The position numbers were made by a program, and so were the translations under genes. A stretch of DNA of 64,000 nucleotides from JAFGCY01 sp964609245 (GTDB lineage Bacteria > 4484-113 > JAFGCY01), in the NCBI GenBank assembly GCA_964609245.1, contig CAZSSB010000014.1, positions 1-64,000 of the forward strand, written 5' to 3'. Shown one piece after another: positions 18,111 to 25,049 of this stretch (its first letter is position 1; each line of letters opens with the position of its first letter). Under the pieces are notes generated by a model. The model saw only the letters and a program-made list of their open reading frames with translations. It was not told the origin of the DNA and ran no database searches.

Positions 18111-18458
18111 AGCATCTCTCCTCGTGCCTGAGCACATCCGGTGCAGAATCCTGGTGTCAAACCGACCGGCTCACCGGCGAGGGCAGGCAGCCCCACAGGC
18201 CTGAGGCACCGCCGGAGCGCCTGCCCAGCCCCAGACTCAGCCCCGGCAATGGGCTGGAGCGGATGCGGCCGGTGCTGCCTCGCCTGGCGGTCGGCAACCC
18301 GAGCCTGCAGGCGTCGCCAACCGACACCTGGCTGAGCCGTGGCAGCCGCCAGCCATCTCTCGGCCCAGGACGGCTGCCACTGTGGACTTCGCCCAGCCAG
18401 TCAGTGGTTCTGGTAGATCCAGTGTGAGTCCAGTGTCAGGGTCCGGGTGTCACGAGGT
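18111..18458. other. 348-bp gene-free gap upstream of the CHAT cluster
   Basis: No credible coding frame, tRNA or hairpin was recognised. It separates the CHAT genes from the tandem exported paralogues and should carry the cluster promoter. The only candidate seen is a CTGACA on the minus strand near 18430, without a good -10 at normal spacing, so no promoter is called. Confidence 0.5.
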
Positions 18459-19169
18459 TTACCAGAATGTCGTCGTCCAGTTGTCCCAGGAGTCGCCGTA
18501 GAATTCGTCATACCAGTATTCACCACACTGCGGACAGAGCCCTTCGACGGTGGTCCAGCCAATCCCTACATCCCTGACGTAGAGCTCCCAGCCCGGGTGG
18601 ATGTAGCCCCGGTAGTTCCCATCGACATAGACCTTCATGTCATGGGCGGACCGGTTGCGCACGGTGAGATCGAAGGTGTAGTAGCTGCGCTTCGTGGTTG
18701 CACCCTCATCCGTCACCGCGGCCTCGTACTCCGCCAGCAGTGCGTCGTAGGCCGCTTCGTTGCCGGCATACTGGTTGGCCATCGCCGCCATCAGCAGCCC
18801 ACCGGAATCGCCCGCGCGCCGCGCCTTCTCCGTACCCTCTTCGATCAGCTGCGCCGATGAGACGATGTCAGACACGTTGCCCGAGGCGGACTCCGCCATC
18901 CCCAGCATCAGTGCCACGTCCCAGGTATCGGCGGAATCCGCCGAGGTGCGGGCCGCGTCGATCAGCTCGCCGATGTTGGCCGGCAGGCTGAATTCCGCGG
19001 AGTTCAGGGCAGCAATGATGTCAGCAGCCTGCTCGACGACAAGCTCAACCGTACCGGATGACTCGACGGTTCTGCGAACAGCCCGGCCTTCTTCGGCTGC
19101 TTCCTCAGCGGAAACGGCTGACAGGCATCCCACAACAAGCAGCAATGCCAGAACTACACGAACGTACAT
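18459..19169 (-). CDS. Exported protein of unrecognised family, tandem paralogue 1
   Basis: A 236-residue protein with a signal peptide (MYVRVVLALLLVVGCLSAVSA-EE). Residues of about 40-160 are helical and align well with the neighbour at 19322-20023 (both contain GELID, ADTWD and KARRAGD). The C-terminal 75 residues are beta-rich, with a FDLTVRNRSAHDMKVYVDG segment and an aromatic tail (CPQCGEYWYDEFYGDSW). I do not recognise the family. ATG 19169 was chosen for the GGGAGGAGGAC Shine-Dalgarno 6 nt upstream. The same orientation and export signal as the CHAT cluster make a functional link possible but unproven. Confidence 0.82.
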   Translation of the reverse strand: MYVRVVLALLLVVGCLSAVSAEEAAEEGRAVRRTVESSGTVELVVEQAADIIAALNSAEFSLPANIGELIDAARTSADSADTWDVALMLGMAESASGNVSDIVSSAQLIEEGTEKARRAGDSGGLLMAAMANQYAGNEAAYDALLAEYEAAVTDEGATTKRSYYTFDLTVRNRSAHDMKVYVDGNYRGYIHPGWELYVRDVGIGWTTVEGLCPQCGEYWYDEFYGDSWDNWTTTFW

Positions 19170-19321
19170 AGCAGTCCTCCTCCCAGTGTACTTCATCAAG
19201 CAAGTCGACTTCGTTCCATCTCAGCGTGCACAGGCGCCTTGTGCCGGCTTCAGGTGCAGGAGACTCGAAATATCACAAGTAAACCCACACCGTTCTAAGT
19301 CTGCAAACCGTCGCGATTTGT

Positions 19322-20023
19322 TCAAGGCTGCAGCTCCCAGACGGCGAAACCGGGTAGCGTGTCAAGCCAGTACTCCCAGTAGCAGCCCGAGGATGCCCCG
19401 ATGGCGTACAGGTAGCACTCACCGGCCAGCGGTGCATCGTAAAGACCCGCCGTTTCGCCGGGCGCGATGCTGCCCATGAAGTCGCCGTCCAGATACCACG
19501 TCACGAACTCGGAAGTGCGGTTCTCGATGACCAGATCGAAGCTGCTGCTGCCCTTCCCGACGATGGTCTCGGCGGTCACCGCCGCCCGATACTCATCCAG
19601 CAGTGCAAGGTAGCTGGCTTCATCATCGGAACGCCGGCTGGCGGCCGCTGCCATCAGCAGGGCACAGGCGTCGCCGGCGCGACGCGCCTTCTGTGTGGCC
19701 TCCTCAAGCAGCTGTGCCGAGGAGACCGCGTCAGACACCCTGCCCGCGGCGGCCTCGGCCAGCTCCAGCATCAGTGCCAAATCCCAGGTGTCGGCGGGGT
19801 CAGCTGATCTGCGAGCCTCGTCGATCAGCTCGCCGACATCGGCCGGCAAGCGGAACTCCTCGGTGTCGAGGGCCGCCAGGATCTCGGCCGTCTGGTCGGC
19901 GACCAGGACGACGCTGCCGGATGGTTCAGCTATGCAGCGCTCACCCTCGCCTTCCGCCCGCGCACTCGCCGCAACCAAGTATGCCATGAAGACCAGCAAT
20001 ACGATTGCACCACGCGGATTCAC
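19322..20023 (-). CDS. Exported protein of unrecognised family, tandem paralogue 2
   Basis: A 233-residue paralogue of the preceding protein: a signal peptide (VNPRGAIVLLVFMAYLVAASARA), a helical domain (GELIDEARRSADPADTWD), then a beta-rich domain with FDLVIENRTSEFVTWYLDG and an aromatic C-terminus. GTG 20023 was chosen over upstream ATGs because GGGAGGTGGATTGCC precedes it and the signal peptide starts there. A TATGAT at 20124-20129 (minus) is a candidate -10. The helical halves are more similar than the C-terminal halves, so the C-terminal domain may determine specificity. Function unknown. Confidence 0.8.
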   Translation of the reverse strand: MNPRGAIVLLVFMAYLVAASARAEGEGERCIAEPSGSVVLVADQTAEILAALDTEEFRLPADVGELIDEARRSADPADTWDLALMLELAEAAAGRVSDAVSSAQLLEEATQKARRAGDACALLMAAAASRRSDDEASYLALLDEYRAAVTAETIVGKGSSSFDLVIENRTSEFVTWYLDGDFMGSIAPGETAGLYDAPLAGECYLYAIGASSGCYWEYWLDTLPGFAVWELQP

Positions 20024-20276
20024 GGCAATCCACCTCCCAGAGCGCTGCTCTCTCTGCCCTGTGTGAAGATCTGGTCGCGAACGCTCACCTCTTATTCCGG
20101 TCGCCGCGACGATGCCTGTCGCAATCATAGCACAATCACGATGTACGACCGCAGGCCCCATCAGCGGGCGGGGTTCACCCGCTTGCCGGTCCCGATGCAC
20201 TTGTACCGAGATCAATCTGCGGCTCAGCGCGCGCCTGGACGAGCTGGCAAATAGGTTCGCTATGATAGAAAAGCAG

Positions 20277-20361
<85 letters not shown>

Positions 20362-20373
20362 CCGAGGCACATG

Positions 20374-20401
20374 AGTATACCGCCGCCCCGCCGCTAGTCA
20401 A
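20374..20401 (-). promoter_or_regulatory. Sigma70-type promoter of tRNA-Leu
   Basis: On the minus strand TTGACT (20401-20396), a 16-nt spacer and TATACT (20379-20374); the -10 ends 12 nt before the tRNA 5' end. The -35 overlaps the last codons and stop of the flippase gene. This is the clearest promoter in the window and calibrates the -10 boxes called elsewhere. Confidence 0.85.
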
Positions 20402-21737
20402 CCACCGGCGGCTCAGCGGGCAGTTGCGGCTCGCCTGCGGCCCCGCCTCCCCGCTGGCGTCCGGCCAGCTCCAGCAGCTTGAGCATGATCCAGGTTGTGC
20501 CCAGCGCCCCGACCAGCGCGTACAGCGCCAGCGACCAGTAGGCGCTTTCGAAGTAGTACCAGCCGGCGGCAATCGCCGCCACCCGCGCGACAACCATCGC
20601 GATCCCGTACACCAGCGTGATGTCCTGCCGGTTGAGCACCGCGAACACACAGGTCGTCGGCGAGCTGACGAAGACCAGCAGCAGCCACGGGATCAGCAGC
20701 CGGCTGTATTCCCCGGCCGTTACCCACTCCGTCCCCAGGGCCACCCGGCAGGCCCAGGGCGCCAGCAGGACCACCAGCACCGCCGGTCCGATGCCGATCA
20801 GAAACAGCTTGCCGTAGAGCCGCAGCACGAGGGCCTTCAGGTCGCCGCCGCGGTTGTGCTCCTCGGCGGCCTTCTGCAGGAACACCTGCGCCACCGCCGC
20901 CACGATGATGAACATCGGCGTCGAGAACAGCCGCCGCGCCACACCGTAGTGGCCGACCACCGTCAGGTCGTAGAGCATCGCCATCACGATCAGCGAGATC
21001 TGCATCGAGAGCGCGTTGAGCACCGAGGACGGCAGTTGGAACAGCGGGAACTTGCGGTAGCGCACCGCCAGCTCGAGCATCCGCGGCCAGCTGACGCCCG
21101 CCGTCAGCGCCGCGCCGTCGCGCCTGACCGCCAGCACCAGCAGCAGCGCCGCCTCGAGGCTGCGCCCGAGCGTGACGCCCAGCAGCAGGCCGACCGGACC
21201 CAGTTTCGCCAGACCCGCGCTGACTGCGGTCACTACGTTGCCCAGCGGCTGGCTGATCATTGCTCGCGCGATGTCGCCGAAGTGCTTGCGCCGCGTCGCC
21301 CAGTGGTTGACGACCTTGAACACGCTGAAGGCCAGCAGCGCCAGCGGCAGCAGCCACAGATAGGGCGCCAGCGCCTGAGCGTTGGTCAGTCGCAGCAGCG
21401 GCCCGCCCGCCACCCACAGCACCAGGGCGGTCAGGACGCTGCCCAGCGCACTGAGCCCCAGCCCCAGCATCAGCAGATTGGCGCCTTCCTCCTCATCGGC
21501 GGGCAGCGGCACCGCGCCCTCGTAGCGCAGGGCCGCCGCGGCGACCAGCACCGTCAGGAAGGCGTTGAAGACCGCCAGCACGCCGAAGTCCTCGGGCGTA
21601 TAGAGCCGGCTGAGGACCGGCATCACCAGCACCATCAGCACCGGGCTGAAGGCGCTGCCGCTGAGCATCACGAAGACGTTGCGCACGAAGCTGCCCGCGG
21701 GCGCCAGCCTCTCGAAGATGCGAACTGCGGCGTTCAT
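20394..21737 (-). CDS. Wzx-like polysaccharide flippase (MOP superfamily)
   Basis: A 447-residue, strongly hydrophobic protein with about 12-14 predicted TM helices. The N-terminal segment (GSAFSPVLMVLVMPVLSRLYTPEDFGVL) is the classic start of the Wzx/RfbX polysaccharide biosynthesis family. It would flip undecaprenyl-PP-linked glycan units across the inner membrane. ATG 21737 (MNAAVRIFERLAP) was chosen because family members start just before TM1; in-frame codons upstream read low-complexity sequence. It lies downstream of the WbpB/D/E-like trio, fitting export of the glycan made there. A 296-bp gap with repeats separates it from the dehydrogenase gene. Confidence 0.9.
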   Translation of the reverse strand: MNAAVRIFERLAPAGSFVRNVFVMLSGSAFSPVLMVLVMPVLSRLYTPEDFGVLAVFNAFLTVLVAAAALRYEGAVPLPADEEEGANLLMLGLGLSALGSVLTALVLWVAGGPLLRLTNAQALAPYLWLLPLALLAFSVFKVVNHWATRRKHFGDIARAMISQPLGNVVTAVSAGLAKLGPVGLLLGVTLGRSLEAALLLVLAVRRDGAALTAGVSWPRMLELAVRYRKFPLFQLPSSVLNALSMQISLIVMAMLYDLTVVGHYGVARRLFSTPMFIIVAAVAQVFLQKAAEEHNRGGDLKALVLRLYGKLFLIGIGPAVLVVLLAPWACRVALGTEWVTAGEYSRLLIPWLLLVFVSSPTTCVFAVLNRQDITLVYGIAMVVARVAAIAAGWYYFESAYWSLALYALVGALGTTWIMLKLLELAGRQRGGGAAGEPQLPAEPPVVD

Positions 21738-22033
21738 TATGTGCCTGAGTAGCCCGGGCAGCCCGCATCCCCGCGGGCTGAGTAGGCTTCGCGCGATGCT
21801 AACACGCCAGGGCAGCACGGTCAAGCCACCGGGGCTGGGGAACTTGCCCCCCGTACCGCGGGCGGCTCGCCTGCGATTTGCAGTAGGGGCGAAGCCATGC
21901 TTCGCCCGCCCCGCCGGAACCAACCACAGAGATCACAGAGCGCACAGAGGAATCAGGGGTCAGGCGTCAGGATTCAGGATTCGGTGGCGCCGGGGGATGG
22001 GGAGCGCGGACGTCTCGTCCGCATCCCCAGCTG
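21738..22033. repeat. Intergenic repeat-like spacer with two hairpins
   Basis: Gene-free spacer. It holds a 9-bp perfect stem with a 3-nt loop at 21887-21907 (GGGCGAAGC-CAT-GCTTCGCCC), a low-complexity run of 'cacagag'-type words at 21919-21947, 'caggattcaggattc' at 21968-21982, and a larger hairpin at 21992-22029 built round GCGGACG-TCT-CGTCCGC. The style is that of dispersed intergenic repeats in environmental genomes. The second hairpin lies 5 bp after the dehydrogenase stop and may end its transcript. Confidence 0.55.
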
Positions 22034-23056
22034 CTACAGGCCAGTCGCCACCGGGCGGCCGTCGTGGCGCAAGCTTTCGTCGGCGCAGGCCAGGATCTTC
22101 ACGTTGGCGTAGCCCTGGGTGCCGTTGGACCGCGGGGTGGCGCCCGTCGCGATGCAGTGGATGAAGTCCTCGCACTCGGCCCTGAGCGGCTCGATCGGCC
22201 TGACGAACGGAATCTCCACGTCTCCGCTGCGCACCTTCAGCGAGCTGGAGGCCGCCGGCTCGTGGAACTGCTCCCAGTCGACGCCCTTCTCGTGCACCTG
22301 CAGCTTGTAGCGTGGCTCCATGTCGTTGAACACCACCATCTTCTCGCTGCCGACCACCTTGATCAGCCGCACCTTCTCGGGGTCCAGCCAGCTGGAGGTG
22401 ATGCTGGCGAACTGGGTGCCGTTGTAGTGCAGCGTCAGATAAGTCACGTCGTGGATCTGCTCGTCGGTCTGGACGAATGCGCGGCCGGTGGCACTGACGC
22501 TGCCGGGATCCCCGCCCAGCAGGTACTGCACCACGCTGATGTCGTGGGGCGCCAGCGACCACATCGCGTTCTCATGGGTGCGGATCTGCCCCAGGTTGGC
22601 GCGTACCGCGCTGATGTAGTAGACCTCGCCCAGCTCGCCCGAGTCGATCATCTCCTTGATGTACTCCACCGCCGGGTGATACAGCAGGATATGGCCGACC
22701 ATCAGCACCAGCTTACGCTCCTGGGCCAGCTCGCACAGCTCCCGCGCGGTCTCCGGCGACTCGGTCAGCGGCTTCTCCACGTGGCAGTGCTTGCCCGCTT
22801 CCAGCAGCAGCTTGGCCACCGGATAGTGATCCGGCGTCGGGGTGGCCACGACCACGCCGTCCAGGTCGGCCATCGCCGCCAGCGCCTTGGCGTCGCTGCA
22901 GGTGCGCACCCCCGGATACTGCTGCTGCACCCAGTCCAGGGCCTGCGGATCGCAGTCGCAGGCCGCGTGCAGCACGCCGAGGCCGGCCAGGTTGCGGATG
23001 TAGTTCTTGCCCCAGCGACCGCTGCCCACCAGCCCGATTTTCGTTCCTGTTGCCAT
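22034..23056 (-). CDS. Gfo/Idh/MocA sugar-nucleotide 3-dehydrogenase (WbpB/WlbA-like)
   Basis: A 340-residue NAD(P)-dependent oxidoreductase: Rossmann start IGLVGSGRWGKNYIRN, EKP motif in HVEKPLTE (near 99), then the C-terminal dimerisation/substrate domain. Next to an acetyltransferase and a DegT aminotransferase it fits WbpB/WlbA, which oxidises the 3-OH of UDP-GlcNAcA to a 3-keto sugar for transamination. Other Gfo/Idh functions are possible from sequence alone; the trio context supports WbpB. A TATAAC -10 (23082-23077, minus) leaves a leader of about 20 nt before ATG 23056, so it may be expressed independently of the upstream two genes. Confidence 0.88.
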   Translation of the reverse strand: MATGTKIGLVGSGRWGKNYIRNLAGLGVLHAACDCDPQALDWVQQQYPGVRTCSDAKALAAMADLDGVVVATPTPDHYPVAKLLLEAGKHCHVEKPLTESPETARELCELAQERKLVLMVGHILLYHPAVEYIKEMIDSGELGEVYYISAVRANLGQIRTHENAMWSLAPHDISVVQYLLGGDPGSVSATGRAFVQTDEQIHDVTYLTLHYNGTQFASITSSWLDPEKVRLIKVVGSEKMVVFNDMEPRYKLQVHEKGVDWEQFHEPAASSSLKVRSGDVEIPFVRPIEPLRAECEDFIHCIATGATPRSNGTQGYANVKILACADESLRHDGRPVATGL

Positions 23057-23093
23057 CTTTCGAATCCCCAGTGCTCGTTATACCCCGGCCCGG

Positions 23094-23723
23094 CTAGTCA
23101 AGCTCCACCATCGGCCGCGCCTGCGGCGGCGTGTGCGCCAGCTTGATCTCGCCGGCGGCGATCTCGTACTCCCGGCCGCAGTTGCCCTCCGGACAGACCC
23201 AGCGCCCGTCAGCCTCGCGCTGCTCAAGCACGCCCGCGCAGAGGCAGGCCCAGCCCGCCTGCCGCGCCGGCACCCCCAGCATCATCGCATGCGGCGGCAC
23301 GTTGCGGGTCACCACCGCCCCGCTGCCGATCAGGCACCATTCCCCCAGCTCGATGCCGCAACGAATCGTCGCGTTGGCGCCCACCGAGGCACCGCGGCGC
23401 ACCCAGGTCTCCACGTAGTCGGTGGCCGGGTCGTTGCGGGGAAAGGCGCTGCGCGGCGTGATCACGTTGGTGAAGACGCAGCTCGGGCCCAGGAAGGCGT
23501 GATCCTCGACGTGCACGCCGGTGTAAACCGAGACGTTGTTCTGGATCTTGACGTTGTCACCGATGTCAACCTGCCGGTCGATGTAGCAATTCTGGCCCAG
23601 CACGCAGCGGCGGCCGATGCGCGCGCCCTTGCCCACGTGGGTGAAATGCCAGACCTTGCTGCCGGCGCCGATCCGCACGTCCTCGTCGATCACCGCCGTG
23701 GGGTGCACGTAGTAGTCGTTCAT
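23094..23723 (-). CDS. Left-handed beta-helix N-acetyltransferase (WbpD/WlbB-like)
   Basis: A 209-residue protein. Hexapeptide repeats (IGAGSKVWHFTHVGKGARIG and following) form a trimeric left-handed beta-helix that uses acetyl-CoA. HPTAVIDEDV at the start and GVPARQAGW at the end of the helix match the WlbB/WbpD group, which acetylates the 3-amino group of UDP-GlcNAc3NA. A C-terminal extension has four Cys (CLC...CPEGNC) that could hold a zinc. ATG 23723 begins the conserved part; longer in-frame upstream sequence overlaps the aminotransferase gene and is not protein-like. A TAGAAT box lies about 30 nt upstream. Confidence 0.9.
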   Translation of the reverse strand: MNDYYVHPTAVIDEDVRIGAGSKVWHFTHVGKGARIGRRCVLGQNCYIDRQVDIGDNVKIQNNVSVYTGVHVEDHAFLGPSCVFTNVITPRSAFPRNDPATDYVETWVRRGASVGANATIRCGIELGEWCLIGSGAVVTRNVPPHAMMLGVPARQAGWACLCAGVLEQREADGRWVCPEGNCGREYEIAAGEIKLAHTPPQARPMVELD

Positions 23724-23764
23724 CTGAGCTGCCGCTCCGGTCGGAATTCTAGCACCATGGGCAC

Positions 23765-24895
23765 CTAGCCGCCACCCGCCGCCGCGCCAGCCAGTTCCCT
23801 GATCGCCGCGACCACCTCGTCGCGCTGCGCCTGCGTAAGTTCGGGGTAGATCGGGATGCTCACCGCGTCGCCGGCCATCGCCTCGGCGTTCGGGCAGTCT
23901 CCTTCCCGCCCGCCCAGCTCCTTGAAGCACTGCTGCAGGTGCAGCGGCACCGGGTAGTAGATCTCGCAGCCGATACCGCGCGCTTTCAGTCCGTCCATCA
24001 CCTCGTTGCGCCGTCCGCCCGCGATCCTGAGTGTGTACTGGTTGTAGATGCTCCAGCAGTCGGGGTGAATCCGCGGGGTGGTGACCCCGTGGACGCCGTC
24101 CAGCCTGGCGTCGTAGTCGGCGGCGTTGGTTCGCCGGCCCGCGTGCCACTCCTCCAGGTACTTCAGCTTCACGCGCAGCGCCGCCGCCTGCAGGGCGTCC
24201 AGCCGTGAGTTGAGGCCCACCAACTGGTGGTAGTACTTCGGCTCGGCACCGTGGTTGCGCAGGATCGCCATCCGCTGCGCCAGGGTCTCGTCATCGGTGA
24301 CACACATCCCGCCGTCGCCCAGGCAGCCCAGGTTCTTGCTGGGAAAGAAGCTGAAGGTAGCGATGTGTCCGCCGGTCTGCCCGACCCGCTTGCCCTTGTA
24401 CTTGGCTCCGATGCTCTGGGCGGCGTCCTCGACGATCGCGATGCCCCGAGCGCGGCAGGCCGCCGTAATCGCCTCCATCTCGGCTACCTGGCCGAAGAGA
24501 TGCACCGGCATCACTGCTTTGGTCCGTTCCGTCGCCAGCCGCTCGATCTCGCCGGGCAGCATGTTGAAGGTCACCGGATCACTGTCGGCGAACACCGGTT
24601 TCGCACCGACGCGCACCACCGAACCCACCGTAGCGAAGAAGGTGAAGGTCGGGATGATCACCTCATCACCCGGGCCGATGTCCAGCGCCATCAGCGCCAA
24701 CACGATCGCGTCGCTTCCGCTGGCGCAGCCGACCGCATGCTTCGCGCCGCAGTATTCCGCGATTTCATTCTCGAATGCGCCGACCAGCGGCCCCATGATG
24801 AAGCGCTGCGTGTCGTAGACCTCTTCAAGCGCAGCCTTGATCTCGTCACCGACCTGCGCCCACTGCGCCTTGAGGTCAAGTAGCGGAACTCCCAT
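23765..24895 (-). CDS. DegT/DnrJ/EryC1 sugar aminotransferase (WbpE/WlbC-like)
   Basis: A 376-residue PLP enzyme of the fold-type I sugar aminotransferases. Visible markers are GSDAIVLALMAL, PTFTFFATVGSV, VEDAAQSIGA and the PLP Lys in FFPSKNLG. The start MGVPLLDLKAQW is typical. It would transaminate the 3-keto sugar nucleotide from the WbpB-like enzyme with glutamate. First gene of the minus-strand trio; a TATCCT at 24950-24945 (minus) is a candidate -10. The divergent Wzc-like gene starts 154 bp away. WbpA and WbpI equivalents are not in this window. Confidence 0.92.
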   Translation of the reverse strand: MGVPLLDLKAQWAQVGDEIKAALEEVYDTQRFIMGPLVGAFENEIAEYCGAKHAVGCASGSDAIVLALMALDIGPGDEVIIPTFTFFATVGSVVRVGAKPVFADSDPVTFNMLPGEIERLATERTKAVMPVHLFGQVAEMEAITAACRARGIAIVEDAAQSIGAKYKGKRVGQTGGHIATFSFFPSKNLGCLGDGGMCVTDDETLAQRMAILRNHGAEPKYYHQLVGLNSRLDALQAAALRVKLKYLEEWHAGRRTNAADYDARLDGVHGVTTPRIHPDCWSIYNQYTLRIAGGRRNEVMDGLKARGIGCEIYYPVPLHLQQCFKELGGREGDCPNAEAMAGDAVSIPIYPELTQAQRDEVVAAIRELAGAAAGGG

Positions 24896-24984
24896 ATTCT
24901 ACTGTCCTTTGCTGCTCGATTAACCCACCATTTGGGGTCTATCTAGGATAGCGTATGCCGGGGCCCGGGCCGATACTGCTGTGC

Positions 24985-24990
24985 TAGAAT
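24985..24990 (+). promoter_or_regulatory. -10 box (TAGAAT) for the Wzc-like gene
   Basis: TAGAAT lies 59 nt before ATG 25050. With TATCCT at 24950-24945 on the other strand it marks a divergent promoter region for the two halves of the glycan locus. No strong -35 was seen. Confidence 0.45.
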
Positions 24991-25049
24991 TGTCGCGCCC
25001 AGGCACCGGCGGGGCTGTTAGGTGCGGACGGCAAGGCGGAGAGTGGGGC

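Noticed and set aside
18141..18335. 64-codon plus-strand frame in the gap upstream of the CHAT cluster
   Set aside because: Pro/Arg/Cys-rich, with no ribosome site and no recognisable feature; consistent with chance in high-GC DNA.
23094..24149. Long 351-codon form of the acetyltransferase
   Set aside because: The first 142 codons overlap the aminotransferase gene and are Arg/Gly-rich shadow sequence; homology starts at 23723.
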